A stretch of 64,000 bases of DNA from Carposina sasakii (Eukaryota > Arthropoda > Insecta > Lepidoptera > Carposinidae), in assembly GCA_014607495.2 (NCBI GenBank), contig CP053161.1, forward strand, positions 4,101,115 to 4,165,114. The letters run 5' to 3'. The notes under the pieces are model-generated. The model did not search any database and had not been told where the DNA came from. It worked only from the letters and a program-made list of their open reading frames with translations. Position 1 is the stretch's first letter. Every line of letters starts with the position of its first letter. The translations under genes and the position numbers were made by a program. Positions 11,886-23,320 of the stretch are shown one piece after another.

Positions 11886-12228
11886 AGCACTTCGGCTAAA
11901 GAAACACTTGTTTACCAACAAGAGAAATGCACGGATTTTGGCCAGCGGGTTTATTTTCTCAGCAGAGTAAGGTTTATTTGGACCGGTTTACATCACTTGC
12001 ATAAATCTATACAACAATCATTAATATTAGCTACAGTAAGGCAAGCACAGCAACATATCTAATGTAATCAGAAAAGGCTCTTAAGAAACAATGAAAAAAT
12101 ATACATAATGAAGTTTAAATACCTACCAGTTCCTTTTCTTAGTTTGCTCAAAGAGATATCTCTTTCCCTCTCTCTTTAAGAGATAGGCCATTGAAAACTG
12201 CTGTGAAGTCCTGTGTCCATTTGCATAT

Positions 12229-12363
12229 GGCGTTTTCCCACTAGACGACACGACAACATTATGGGGTGCCGTGTCATGGTCGTATCGTCTTGTGGGAAAA
12301 AATTTTTGCTTCCAAAAAAGCCGTGGTAGTGTCGTGGCCGTTTCATCTAGTGGAGGAACGCCC
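12229..12363. mobile_element. Family G MITE
   Basis: GCGTTTTCCCACTAGACGAC at the left and the complement of GGGCGTTCCTCCACTAGATG at the right; imperfect arms rich in CGACACGAC. The minus ORF 12123..12458 is a by-product. Confidence 0.7.
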
Positions 12364-12611
12364 ATTCTCAACAAATAATTATAGTTTATAATATGCTTCA
12401 ACTTTACAAGTTTTACTTGCAGGTCCTTGTCCCATCTAACGTAATATAATTCTACCACACTGACCGCAGCCGGGTGGCCAGTGAGGACGTGTCACATAAA
12501 CTAATCACGTGCTGATGTACGGCGACAGAGGGTAATGGCTGCGCCGGCGCAGGGCTGCTATTGAAGGGTTACTGAAATGCTATGACTATGGGATGTGCTT
12601 TGCATGTTGAG

Positions 12612-12878
12612 TATATAAGGTCTTTTCAAAATTAGTGATTATCTTTTGACACGAAACTAGGTAGGTAAAAAGAAACAACTTTCACTATGGAACCAACTCC
12701 GAAATAGTAAAAAAAAACAGCTGTTCCATACATTTCAGTGCAGTAATTATTCGAGATTGTATGGAACAGCTATTTTTTTTCCTTATTTCGGAGTAGGTCC
12801 CATAGGGAAAGTCGTTTCTTTTTACCTAGCTAGTTTCTTGTCAAAATATTATCACTAATTTTGAAAAGACCTTATATA
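12612..12878. mobile_element. Family C fold-back MITE, complete
   Basis: TATATAAGGTCTTTTCAAAA at the left and TTTTGAAAAGACCTTATATA at the right. Arms of about 120 bp pair across the centre (GTAGGTAAAAAGAAAC and GTTTCTTTTTACCTAGC). No coding. Confidence 0.9.
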
Positions 12879-12879
12879 A

Positions 12880-14885
12880 TCTATAAATTCAAAAATTCCA
12901 TAAGTAGTATGCATTGTTTATGGGTAGATGACTGAGGCACTAAGAAATAAGACCATTATGATGGAGTCCAAACCTAGTTCCTAAAAATAACAACTGGACA
13001 GGACAGTCTGCCATGTCAACCAGACAGGTTATATAAACACTAGCTTCCAGCAGGTAACCCTGCGTGAACATTATTAAACAGGCGCGGGCGCAGCAATGCT
13101 CAATCACCTTTTGTTGTAAATGAAAAAGGAGGACCCTCACCACATATCACTCACAATGTCGCGCTAGGTGGACCAGGACCACGGAAACATACATAGAGGA
13201 GCTGCTTCAGTATCTACACAGTGGTCTTTGGCGTCCAAGCTTTTGGATTCGAATCGCTGTATTGGTATGGTCAATTGATTTCGGTCTCCGTTTAATACGA
13301 ATTCTGTAGGAAACTCTCATAGAGGAATAAGATCTCATAGAGTCCTAATGTTCTACATTACTAATGTATTGTAACGTATAGTAATGCAAATTGAATTAAT
13401 TTAGTAATGTTGTGCTAGCCTGTAAGTGATATATATATCAGAATATATACTCAAATTATGTTTTTAATAATGTGTGATATTTATGTTGTAGGCAAGCCTT
13501 ATTCAAATAAATAAAAATATACAATCTAAGTGTCAAGGACTGGAATTTTGAGGCACCGAAAAGTGTAATGGTGCATCGAAACTGTTAGTATGACATTAGC
13601 ACTCTATGTCTACATCTTATTTCTCTATGGTACTGTTGCGTTAGGTGGGGCCATATAAATGTATAAGAGGAGATATCAAATCCCTGGGTGGGGCTATTTT
13701 AGGATTTGTCTGGTAGGTTATCATGACACAGGTTACCTATTTTATAGCCCAACATATGGTTTCTTTCGAAATCCTTATTGCCAAAATATAATAATAGAGA
13801 AAAATATTTTAGTTCACTAAAAGTTGTCCATATAAAGTAGAGGTAAGAAGCTGCTTGCAACAATTATAGAGCCTCATTTACCACCTAATTGGCATTACCA
13901 CATGTTACCCTAGGTAAATGTGGGTTATTATTCCCTATCTATATAGTCTCCCGAAGGCACACGTTTGCTCATTCTCATCAAAGTAAAAGTAACAATGAAG
14001 CAGCTATTTCAAGGGGCCATCTTCCTCAGTGTCGGCGTAAAACATGCAATTGCTTTTGCTAAACTGCTGGACGAACAAAGGATGTAAATGTACTGTGATG
14101 GTGTGTGGTGCAAGTTACGTGATGTGGCGATGTAGTTAAGTTCTGGTCGCAACGCTGGAGGTCTCTAGTTTGCATCATAGGTCATACTGATTTTTTAAAT
14201 GTTGTTTTGGGTTCTTATAATAATTTAAGGTATTCCTAAATAGGGATCTCTTTATTAAATGAATATGATAATTAAATTATCAATAATTGATACAGTAATT
14301 TAGTTATTTAAAGCTAGTGTGAATTTAACTAACATTATAAATGTGGAAGCTATTTGTATATACCTACCTATATAGATAGTTAAGGTACGAGGAAGGACAG
14401 GTTAGGTATGTACATAGGTTAGATTAGGTATGTAGTCTACGTGAACGAAGTCGCAGGCAACAGCTAGTCTATCCATAGTTAGTATAGTAATGTCAGGCTT
14501 TCAGTCTATTCATTCCACCACACAGATAATATAATGCAGACAGAAAGTTAAAACACATTTAGACTCTATATTCTCATAATAGTCCCACATTTCGAATTCG
14601 TACGCTTCGCCAGAAAGGCAGCCACCGCTGCCTCCTCTGCCAAACACCACACTCTCGGGCAGGCTAGTGCGTAACTGCGGAAGGTGATGGAGTGCCCCCA
14701 TGTGGGAGTTCTGTACAATATGGTCTTCACATTCGACCAGGTATACAGCAAATGCATGAGGGAGGTGACCAAGATCTCCTAGGCGATCACAGACTGATTT
14801 AGTAACATGCGACTGGTCTCCAGTAAAATTGCCATTGTATCTTACTAATTTTAAACGTCTGTGGTGTAAGCCGATATATTACAAA
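12880..14885. other. Mostly unique upstream sequence
   Basis: Short chance ORFs. GGCGCGGGCGCAG at 13081 is one of four GC-rich words of that form in the window. 14600..14660 has a GCAGCCACCGCTGCCTCCTC stretch. No gene recognised. Confidence 0.5.
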
Positions 14886-15240
14886 ACTAGTGGACGCCCG
14901 TCCGCGTGGACTGCAGAAAAAACAAAATGTCGAAATTATACAGGATAAAAATATTTTCCCGGGATAAAAAGTAGCCTATATCACTGTCCATCCCTTAAAC
15001 CAGTCTTTCCCAAAGTGGGCGAGAGAGGGGCAGTTAAGGCCCCAGAAAAAAATAGCGGCACTAATATGCTATTGACATTTTTAAGGTGAAATAAAAATGG
15101 GGGGCTCTACTGATTTTCAAAGTGAGCGTTAGACGAAATAAGTGTGCAAACCTCTGCCTTAAACTATCTCCATTAAAAAAAAAAGACGGTGAAACAGACA
15201 CATACACTTTACCATTTATAATATTAGTATGAATACGAAT
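14886..15240 (+). mobile_element. Family D repeat (ACTAGTGGACGCCC), hAT insertion inside
   Basis: ACTAGTGGACGCCCGTCCGC, AAAATGTCGAAATTATACAG, TTCCCGGGATAAAAAGTAGC, then the hAT MITE, then a degraded tail with TTTATAATATTAGTATG. Class unresolved; the A/T microsatellite-like tail suggests retroposition. Confidence 0.75.
15001..15156. mobile_element. hAT-type MITE with 8-bp target duplication CCTTAAAC
   Basis: Starts CAGTCTTTCCCAAAGTGGGC and ends TGTGCAAACCTCTG. CCTTAAAC lies at 14993..15000 and 15157..15164. 156 bp, inserted into a family D repeat. Confidence 0.85.
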
Positions 15241-15769
15241 ATGTACTCTCTTGATATTTTTAACGAATCACTTGTAGCAATTATTTAAAATGAGTAAATT
15301 TGACTGATTTAAAGTTATTTTAAAAGTGTGCGTAATCATGGGTTCTTGAGAACTCACGGTCTTCTCAGCACCGGCGGCTTCCATATCAACTAAAAAGAGC
15401 CCAAGTTAACTGAAAAACCAATTAAACAGTCAGACTGGCGATCGGAAAATGTTAGCCATTGTATCATCACAGCTCCCCGCTGTTTCTGCTCCACGACCAG
15501 GAATATGCCTGAGGCTGGGTTTTGGAATATCTTATCTCCTATTGTGTACCGTCAATTCAGAGTGAGAGCCACTAACTAGTACTTCTAAAGGTACGGCAGC
15601 AGTATGGGGTACGATTTTGTTGTCGTACGACCCGATTTTTTTACTTTGACTATAGTTTATGGGTCTGCCCGTTGACTGGCTATGCCGGACAAATTTTAAA
15701 TGATTTACTTAGACGAATATGGTCAATACGGGAAGCAGCCTTGTACTAGGTACCTTAGTTTGTCTGTCT

Positions 15770-15916
15770 GTCTTCAGCCTATTGCAGTCCACTGCTGGAC
15801 GTAGGCCTCGCCCAGGGTACGCCACAAGGCTACTGCCACAAGGGGGTTTTGGCCATAGTCACCAGGCGGGTTGGTGACCGCAGTGTGATTTTCGGACTAT
15901 GTTGTCAGCACGCAGG
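15770..15916 (-). mobile_element. 3' end of non-LTR element (GTCCAGCAGTGGACTGCAAT family)
   Basis: Contains CAGCCTATTGCAGTCCACTG then CTGGACGTAGGCCTCGCCCA. This is the reverse complement of a common lepidopteran RTE-like 3' end. The same sequence recurs at 46.7 and 47.9 kb. It is 5'-truncated with no coding left. Confidence 0.7.
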
Positions 15917-16837
15917 TACCTTAGTACTTGTTAGATATTTAGTTTTAAACAAAACATACCCGACTACATTTTATCTTTGGACATCTTCTATATGACATGA
16001 TTCACTTCACCTTCGATCACTTCTTCACCTGTTTACAAATCCTCCCATCCACCACTGACCCTCGGATCTGATAACTCATAACTGCGAAAACAGGCACTTG
16101 CACTAACTACAATCGCCACGAGAAACCAGACCCGAGCACCTAGCATGCAAGATAATACATCGCATTATTTCCGAAATCAAAAACTGGATTAATAATCTAC
16201 ATAATATGTAGTATGTAACATATTATGTTTCGCCAACAACCGCCTAATACAATTTAATTTAAAATAGTTGCTATCATATAAATATAAAGCTCCTAAAATA
16301 ACATGATCTATTTTACATCATCATGGAACTAATCTTAAGCTTCTACTCCAGAGTACCATAATGTTGATAACCCTCCTATCACCATAAATGATAACAGAGC
16401 CGTACCGACTGTGTAACAACCGTACAAAGTCATCTAATCCAACTTTGAAGTCGCGAATAGCCCATTGAAATGCGTTTAACTGCATGCCGGTTATTTCATA
16501 TGCCATTACCCTTAGGATTGGGTAGACGAACGATTAAAAATCGTGTGTAGTTAGCATTAATTATTGAATTCATAAATCCTATTTTTCTCTTGTTAAAACT
16601 TCTCTAGCTAAATAGCACCTAAAAAGATCTGAGTGGAATCTCTAAATATTTCAACTGTAAAATAACTAAGTACCTATTGTAAAGCTAGTACTATTCTCAA
16701 TCAAGTTTCAAAAGGACCTAGATAAAATTTCTGAAAATTTCATCAGCAAAACTCTATAATTTACACAAGCGATTCTAAAGAAGCGCAAGTTTTTCTAGCG
16801 ATTTTAAATCGTACGTATACTTAACCCTGTGGTGGTA

Positions 16838-16876
16838 CAGGGGTCGGTCAGACCGCAGGGGTCCGTCAGGCCGCGG
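16838..16876. repeat. Short tandem GGGGTC-GTCAG repeat
   Basis: ACAGGGGTCGGTCAGACCGC followed by AGGGGTCCGTCAGGCCGCGG, two units of about 20 bp. A related GCGGTCTGATAGACCC lies inverted at 17838. A link between the two as transposon ends is possible but weak. Confidence 0.4.
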
Positions 16877-17113
16877 CTAACTAACCGTCCTGGAAGGGTT
16901 AGGCTCTGTGATCAACTCGCGAACTCTCATTTTTCGTATTCTTGTCGGCCAGTGGAGCGCACCGGAATACTGATGGACGCCAATAGTTTCACTGTTTCGG
17001 TGCCTACACAAGTTTTTGATGATAATTTTGGATAGAAAGGCTTCTGACAAAAACTATACTACGAGTACTATAGCATTTACTACAAAAGGCTTACAATTAA
17101 TAAATTTATATAT

Positions 17114-17375
17114 ACAGGGTGTAACAAAAAAGGTATGTTAAGCGAAAAGCTACGTAAATAGCCCATTGTAGAGAATCTATACACAAAATTTGAGACTCGA
17201 AATCACATGTTTATTTTTCCCAATAGTATGGAGAATTTTTAAATATCTCAGGAATTTTCATACAATCTTGAAAAATAAACATTTGATTTCGAGTCTCAAA
17301 TTTTATGGATAGGTTCTCTACAGTGGGCTATTTACGTAGCTTTTCGCTTAACATACCCTTTTTGTTACACCCTGT
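17114..17375. mobile_element. Family A fold-back MITE, complete
   Basis: About 262 bp. Its two halves are reverse complements: ACAGGGTGTAACAAAA at the left and TTTTTGTTACACCCTGT at the right, with GTTAAGCGAAAAGCTACGTA and its complement inside. Flanks are AT dinucleotide-rich, consistent with TA target use. No coding capacity. Confidence 0.9.
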
Positions 17376-17379
17376 ATAT

Positions 17380-18640
17380 AGACTCTTTCTTGGATAGTTT
17401 GTGGTTGAAATGAAACTGCTGATCTTATTCGTAAGAAATTGTTTGGTTTTGACTTCCTTTCTACCTACGAGTGTCAGGTAAATATTAATTCGTTCAGTCA
17501 AAATGTAGGATTTTGTGAGTAAAAAAGACTAATGAGATACATAGTTGTTGTTAAATGCTATAAGATTAGTAAAATAAACTAAAATATAAGATATTTTATT
17601 ACATGATATTACCATTAATTTTTGACTCTGCTTGATTAAATCATCAACAACCTCCGTTCCGATTGCTCACGGCTCTCAAATGAATGCGCAAAACGATCGA
17701 CTTCGTCTCACAAGGGTTTTAACCCTCTACAAATCATCCATGCTAAGCGATGTGTCAAAACGCTAGCGATACGCGCTCGTAAACTACACGTCGTGACGTA
17801 TTACGCATTGTCTGAACACCCAAAACAACTCTGCGGTCTGATAGACCCATTTACGTAAGACAGACTCTTAAATTGTCAGATGTAGAGTTTGGAGTCGAAC
17901 AGCATAGATTTTTGAGCAGCATTTGAAGTAACATACTATGTTGCGGCACAGTAGCTTCACAGATTTTACTTTCAAATTCTCGAATGTAAAATAGCATATT
18001 GTATTTGTTATGTCGTTTAGTGAGTTTTATTATTTCGCCGTTGCTCAAGAGAATCCTCATTTTGACGCGTTTGTGAAATCGTTTTAGAATAGGCCTTTGT
18101 TTTGAATGTGGAATTACTGACATCAGGCATAGCTGAATTTACTAAATGCGAATCTACATACCTATGGAAATGCTGAGATGTATTTTATGCCGCGGGCTCG
18201 CATCATAAAAGTGACAAAGAATGCCAGAGGTAGGTACCGTATCTAGTACCGTTATGGAACAGAAAGTACCTAGAGGGAAATTTAACAAGAAGGTTCGTTA
18301 GAAGTTTGGAGGTAAACAATAAGGACGCCTTTGTAAATTTTCTTTTTGATCAACTTAAGTACCTATCTGTTAACATTTGTAATGTACTCCTACACAATAA
18401 AGAATAAGAACAAGGTAAAATATAATAACTTTAGTTTTTCGTAAGGATCTAAAAATCCGTTTGTGGACATTCAGAATGTTAACATTCAGAATTGTAAAAA
18501 ATAATGACTTACCTAAAAGTAAAAAAGCTTTGATTTTCGCTTTCGAGTGCATGTCTAACAGCTTATTTTCGCAATAAAAATTTATACAAATAAGTTCATT
18601 TCTAAAAAATGTTCATGCCAAAAACGTAATGTAAGAATAA
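17380..18640. other. No gene recognised
   Basis: The longest frame is 90 aa on the minus strand (17851..18123), with no motif I know and AT-driven composition. 17690..17860 is GC-richer with ACACGTCGTGACGTATTACG. Confidence 0.45.
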
Positions 18641-18642
18641 AA

Positions 18643-18768
18643 GTTTAAAAGAGATGGTCAAATTCGTCATCCGAGTTAATTGACCCGGTAGCTCAATTGG
18701 CGAGAGCACAGCACGGAATGCGAGAGGTCGTGGGTTTGATTAGCACTCGGGTGAAAAAAAATTTTTTT
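18643..18768 (+). mobile_element. tRNA-related repeat (family J)
   Basis: TTTAAAAGAGATGGTCAAAT, CGTCATCCGAGTTAATTGAC, then a tRNA-like core CCCGGTAGCTCAATTGGCGA to ACTCGGGTG and an A/T tail. The second copy at 43.98 kb shares the upstream 40 bp, so this is a dispersed element and not a lone tRNA gene. Confidence 0.75.
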
Positions 18769-18849
18769 CTTAAAAACATATTCATTTCGTTTTAAACGTA
18801 GTATTTTTACATCCAGATAAAGGTATTATTATTACGTATTACAATTCAT

Positions 18850-18947
18850 CATCATCATTTACAGCCCTGAGAAGTTCACTGTTGGACATAGGCCTCCCCA
18901 ACAACCTCCACTCCGATCGGTCGGAAGCAGCCTGCATCCAACCGACA
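18850..18947 (-). mobile_element. 3' end of RTE-type element
   Basis: ATCATCATCATTTACAGCCC at the left, followed by the reverse complement of the 7620..7715 tail (TGTTGGACATAGGCCTCCCC and the CTCCGATCGGTCGGAAGCAG stretch). The element reads on the minus strand, with its (GAT)n tail at 18850. Confidence 0.8.
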
Positions 18948-18949
18948 TA

Positions 18950-20050
18950 TTACAATTACTAACTCATAATGGGCATATTACATAGTTTCCAAATTACCTC
19001 GTCGGAAAGTAATTTAAATATAAATCCTGTAAATATATCTATAGAGTAGATCTCATATAACAACAAATAACCACCAAAGTATCTTTAATCCACACAAAAA
19101 TCACTTCGAAACCAAAGCAACCAAATCCTCTCAACAGCATGAATAATAACCTACAACAAACCAAACTTATTACTAACATCTTCGAGGCGTGTCTCAAATA
19201 AAAATCCATCAAATAACCTACCCTACAATACGGCAGGGGTCTGATAAATCACGAGAGGAGACCACACCCCCAAGATTTTATATCAGCAAACAAAGGTGCC
19301 CCCCTTATCGACCGGGTGGGGGTGAAGCGATACGAACATTACACCCTGTATGTGCCAGCTACTTGCGAAGATTGGACTATGTAACCGAAACATATACCGA
19401 TAGCTACAGCTGACACCATTTAACTTTTACGTTACTTATTACCTACCTAACTTTTATTAAACCTGCCCCCCTAGCATGACCGCGCATCGTGGATATCGTA
19501 TCGTACGATATCGTATCGTCTCTTTACAAAATTCAGCATGGTGGCAATATTTATCGTATTTTGACAGGCTAAATGTCGATAAATCGGTTTATCATATCGT
19601 GATTCGCAGGTCATCTCTTCAATATTCTTCCGCCACGGACCCTGGGGATAAGCACGAACCTCTTTACGCGGCGTAACGCTAGCGACTCGCTAGCAAAATC
19701 TATGAGAATTGACAGTTTGGCGCTAGCGTTACGGACTATCGAGGGGTTCGTGCTTACTAGGTATATATAGGTAGTCTTTTTCACAGAATAATTCCAATGC
19801 CTGATTTCTTACTAAACTATTTTGTTCAGTGACACAGAAAATGTGGTCATACGCATAGTAACTAGCGCCATCATCAATCGGAACTATACGGTGAAACGCA
19901 CATAATTACCTACTCTGCTGAGATCACTTGCGATGAGAATTCTTTTAATCGGAACAAATTTCTACGTATTTAAAAAACACATCTTTCAAGTTTCAGGTCT
20001 GAAATATCAGCGGTTAAGGTTGTGTATTAATCCTTCAGTCATTTAGAACA
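18950..20050. other. Unique sequence with small fold-back
   Basis: Apart from the 19648..19757 fold-back and the TATCGTATCG cluster before it, nothing recognisable. The 19189..19413 ORF has no domain. Confidence 0.45.
19648..19757. mobile_element. Small fold-back element
   Basis: GATAAGCACGAACCTC with CGTAACGCTAGCG inward, and GCGCTAGCGTTACG with GAGGGGTTCGTGCTTA at the right. About 110 bp. The segment before it (19490..19600) is rich in TATCGTATCG words. Confidence 0.65.
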
Positions 20051-20054
20051 ATAT

Positions 20055-20424
20055 ACAGGGTGATTTTTGGTCGTAAACGTTCCCGAAAACTACGGAATCT
20101 CCTCATCATCACGATAATTTTTCTCCAAGGAGGCATACCTGGGAAGTGTCTGGTTCCCAAGATATTAGGGTCCAAATTTGAGTAAATAGACTGCGTTTTT
20201 CAGCATAAATGCACATAGACGCGCGTAGCAAGATTATTTACGAGAAATATGAAAAAAGTAGCATAAACACTGGAAAATGGAAACTATAAATTTCGCCCGA
20301 TCAAGTAATTAAATTTAAAAAAAAAATTAAATAGTTTCCCAGCAATTTTTTGGCATAAACTTACTTAATTTGATGTATAGAGTACGTACCCTTCGGTAAG
20401 GGTGGCAACGAAAAAGCAGCCTGT
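20055..20424 (+). mobile_element. Family B element, nearly full length
   Basis: ACAGGGTGATTTTTGGTCGT through AAGCATACCTGGGAAGTG-like sequence (here GAGGCATACC) to TTGGCATAAACTTACTTAAT and a terminal CAGCCTGT. 370 bp, non-coding. Confidence 0.85.
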
Positions 20425-20763
20425 ATAATATAGAAGCTTAGTAGGTATAGAAGATAGCAAAGAAATAATGTTAGCAGTATGAAACGTATAATGAATAACG
20501 GACAGAGTGTTGTCAATACACAGAGTGAAGCATTCATAGTAAGCTCGGTAACGATATTGTATGAAGTAGGGATGTGTATTGACGCGTTATCTACCCACAC
20601 ATACAAACCATAGTAAGCTCGGCGCCTAACAGAAAATACGCATACAAGCGCAACGCGCCGCCATTCGTCTTCATTTTTATTATTGTTATAAATGGGAATT
20701 GCAACTTATTCCAGGATAAAATTAGACAATACATCACTTGGGTACAGGAAAATCTTATTTCCC

Positions 20764-21078
20764 ACTAGTGGACGCCCGCGACTCCGTCCGCGTGGACTAC
20801 AGAAATAACAAAATGTCGAAATTATCCGGGATAAAAACATTTTCCCGGGATAAAAAGTAGCCTATAATGTTAAGTGGGACCTGTCACAATATCCTGAAAA
20901 CTGCATCGAAATCGGTTCAGCCGTTTCTGAGATTAGCGTGCACAAACGCACAGACAAACAGACAAAAATTCCAAAAATCATCGTTTTGGGTTCTATTGCG
21001 TTGATAAAGGTCTCCTATAATATTTTTTCTCATATATCTTCCATGTACAGACAGCGATCCGTTACATTTATATTATAT
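20764..21078 (+). mobile_element. Family D repeat, complete
   Basis: ACTAGTGGACGCCCGCGACT, CATCGAAATCGGTTCAGCCG, CACAAACGCACAGACAAACA, CAGCGATCCGTTACATTTAT, ending TATTATATG. About 315 bp; non-coding. Confidence 0.85.
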
Positions 21079-21374
21079 GAATAGATATAGATTTAGATTG
21101 GTCCATTTAGTGTTAAAAAAAATACGGTAGGTACCTATCTAACTAACTATACTTACATACCAACCAAGTATCAGAAGTATAGCTATGTTTATTACCTACC
21201 TACTGACTTTCAAAAGTCCATACAACATTAAAACAAATATACCTATAGGTACCTATTAAAACCTTCTTCAGAATACAACCTCTGCTCACCTCAAGGAAAA
21301 GACTCTTGAAGCTATCTAAAACATATACATATTTTTTTCCTAAAAATATTCAAGCACAGGAAACTCAGGCTCGC

Positions 21375-21565
21375 CCTCGGGTGTTAAGGGGGGTTTGGGG
21401 GTCGTTGGGGGGTGGGGGTTGAGACCCCCGGCTGTGGGGAGAGGCACCTGTGTACTGTTACAGCCTGGGTGTGGTTTGCCGTTCAATAACTTAATACTCT
21501 GGAAAGGCTTTCGCGCTGAAATCTCTCTGAATGTAGCGAGCGCGACCGGTTTTGATACTCGCATC
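21375..21565. repeat. G-rich repeat-like block upstream of optix
   Basis: Four G runs at 21388..21393, 21397..21401, 21407..21412 and 21414..21418, then GAGACCCCCGGCTGTGGGGA and AGCGAGCGCGACCGGTTTTG. The last phrase resembles a repeat known from other Lepidoptera. It lies about 1.1 kb 5' of the ATG. Confidence 0.45.
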
Positions 21566-21599
21566 TTTTTTATAGATTAATAAAAAATGATAATGGTAA

Positions 21600-22189
21600 G
21601 TGGTCATTATCATTAACTATGTTATTACTAAATAATTAATTAAATATTTTGATATTTATTTAAATTAACTACGAACTACTTACAGCAAGCTTACAGCAAA
21701 CAATACAATTGGGAGAATGACATACCTATCTACTAAGTCTAAAATAGAGTCCTACCTGTCATGACATGAGTCTAATTCAAATTGAGGGCAAAAAGATACT
21801 TATTTTGATAGGTAAGTAGTTAGAATACACCTACTCAGGAACAGTGGAATTAAGTTCATTATACTTTCTGCCCTTATATTAATTTTAATAATGTATCTAC
21901 TAAATGGCAGATATTATTTTATTTCACTTCCTACCAGTACCTAGTACCTACCTACTTAGGTAGTAGAGTTCTCACAGAGAGAAATAGTAAAGTACCTACA
22001 TGAACTACTTCTTAAAGTGTAACTATGAAAAAATTGTAATAATCCATTAGTAAATAAATAAAAAGGTATCAAATATATAGGAGAAAATGATTTTAATCCG
22101 AAAATTCTCAGTATTTAATTTATTGTTCAGTAGTAGCAGTTTGTGCAAATATACGCATGTAATCTACCCGGGGGAATATATGGAGGCTA
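21600..22189. other. Repeat-free upstream flank of optix
   Basis: AT-rich, no repeat family and no ORF. It contains many TACCTA/TAGGTA words. Likely proximal regulatory DNA by position. Confidence 0.45.
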
Positions 22190-22501
22190 TTAATTGCAGG
22201 TTTGCAGGTAATCGATCGAGGTGTAGGCGTCGCGTCGCAAGGAGCGGCACGGCTCGGTCCGGCGGCGGTGTGCGTGGCGGATCATGGCGGCGCGGGGGGC
22301 GCCCTCGTTAAACGCGCCCGCCGGATACGCGCCGCGGCGGCTGTAAGCTATCCGGCCCCCCGAGCGGCGACGATCGCGATTGGCCGCCGCTGAGCGCACA
22401 CCGTAACCGATAGCCAATCGCGCCGGCGACGCGAGCACGCCCCCGGAGCGGCCGCGGGCGAGCTCACAACGCGCGCGACTCCGCCGCGCACACTCGCACC
22501 G
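22190..22501 (+). promoter_or_regulatory. optix: GC-rich optix promoter / 5' UTR region
   Basis: A sharp GC-rich block in otherwise AT-rich DNA lies directly upstream of the optix ATG. It holds a perfect 10-bp inverted repeat, CGCGATTGGC at 22375..22384 and GCCAATCGCG at 22413..22422, so two CCAAT (NF-Y type) boxes face each other 28 bp apart. No TATA box is placed convincingly, and the transcription start cannot be read from sequence. The 5' UTR probably lies within this block. The ATG context (CACCG before ATG) is only moderate. Confidence 0.6.
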
Positions 22502-23320
22502 ATGCGCGGCTCCTGGGACGAGTCCACGACGGCGGCGCTGCACGCGCGCATCCTGGAGGCGCACCACGCGCCCGCGGCCGACCGTGCCGCGGAGCCCGCC
22601 GTCTGCGAGAGCAGTCCGCCGCTCTCGCTGAGCGCGCTCGAGCTGGCCGCGCCGACGCCGCTGCTGCCGCTGCCCACGCTCTCCTTCAGCGCGGCCCAGG
22701 TGGCCACCGTGTGCGAGACGCTCGAAGAGAGCGGCGACGTTGAGCGTCTTGCCAGGTTCCTGTGGTCGCTGCCCGTCGCGCACCCTAACGTGGCGGAGCT
22801 GGAACGATGTGAAGCAGTTCTTCGAGCTAGGGCAGTGGTGGCATTTCACGCAGGTCGACACCGAGAGTTATATGCGATATTGGAGAGGCATAGATTTCAA
22901 CGATCGAGTCACGCCAAATTACAGGCGTTGTGGTTAGAAGCACACTATCAGGAGGCCGAGAGGTTACGAGGTCGACCGTTGGGGCCAGTGGACAAATATC
23001 GCGTGCGAAAGAAGTTTCCGTTGCCTAGAACGATATGGGACGGCGAACAAAAGACACACTGCTTCAAGGAGCGAACGAGATCACTATTAAGGGAATGGTA
23101 CTTGCAAGACCCTTACCCGAATCCAACGAAGAAGAGGGAACTGGCGGCAGCGACGGGACTGACACCGACGCAGGTCGGCAATTGGTTCAAAAACCGACGG
23201 CAACGCGACCGCGCGGCGGCTGCAAAGAACCGCTCGGCTCTGCTGGGCCGAGGATTCGCGTCCTCGTCCACGTACGATGAGGACTCTGCCGACTCCGAAA
23301 TCAATGTGGACGAGGAGTAG
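22502..23320 (+). CDS. optix: Optix, SIX3/6-class homeodomain transcription factor
   Basis: A single-exon reading frame of 272 aa. After a low-complexity Ala/Pro-rich N-terminus (residues 1-58) comes a SIX domain (about 60-172) and then a homeodomain (181-240). The homeodomain has the atypical SIX features: Thr instead of Arg at position 5, and Lys50-Asn51 in the recognition helix ([12 protein letters not shown], 226-237). The segment [17 protein letters not shown] (177-193) and the [13 protein letters not shown] stretch (71-83) mark the SIX3/SIX6/Optix class; SIX1/2 and SIX4/5 have different residues there. The C-terminus is a short acidic tail ([14 protein letters not shown]). Family knowledge: it is a nuclear DNA-binding factor for head and eye development, and in butterflies a switch for ommochrome colour and scale structure. 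The ATG at 22502 gives a length similar to known insect Optix proteins, and no intron is needed. The first 220 nt of the CDS are very GC-rich and the second half much less so. The class assignment is firm; any wing role here is inferred from relatives. Confidence 0.96.
   Translation: MRGSWDESTTAALHARILEAHHAPAADRAAEPAVCESSPPLSLSALELAAPTPLLPLPTLSFSAAQVATVCETLEESGDVERLARFLWSLPVAHPNVAELERCEAVLRARAVVAFHAGRHRELYAILERHRFQRSSHAKLQALWLEAHYQEAERLRGRPLGPVDKYRVRKKFPLPRTIWDGEQKTHCFKERTRSLLREWYLQDPYPNPTKKRELAAATGLTPTQVGNWFKNRRQRDRAAAAKNRSALLGRGFASSSTYDEDSADSEINVDEE

Noticed and set aside
17851..18123. 90-aa minus-strand ORF considered as a piggyBac transposase end
   Set aside because: The nearby TTAACCC and GGGGTC-GTCAG words suggested piggyBac, but the peptide shows no conserved motif and no matching terminal repeats were found.
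18682..18750. Genuine tRNA gene
   Set aside because: The acceptor and anticodon stems do not close, and the copy at 43.98 kb shares non-tRNA flanks, so it is a tRNA-derived repeat.
22190..22861. 223-aa minus-strand ORF over the optix promoter and 5' CDS
   Set aside because: An Arg/Ala-rich frame antisense to a GC-rich coding region. It has no domain and stop codons are simply rare in such DNA.
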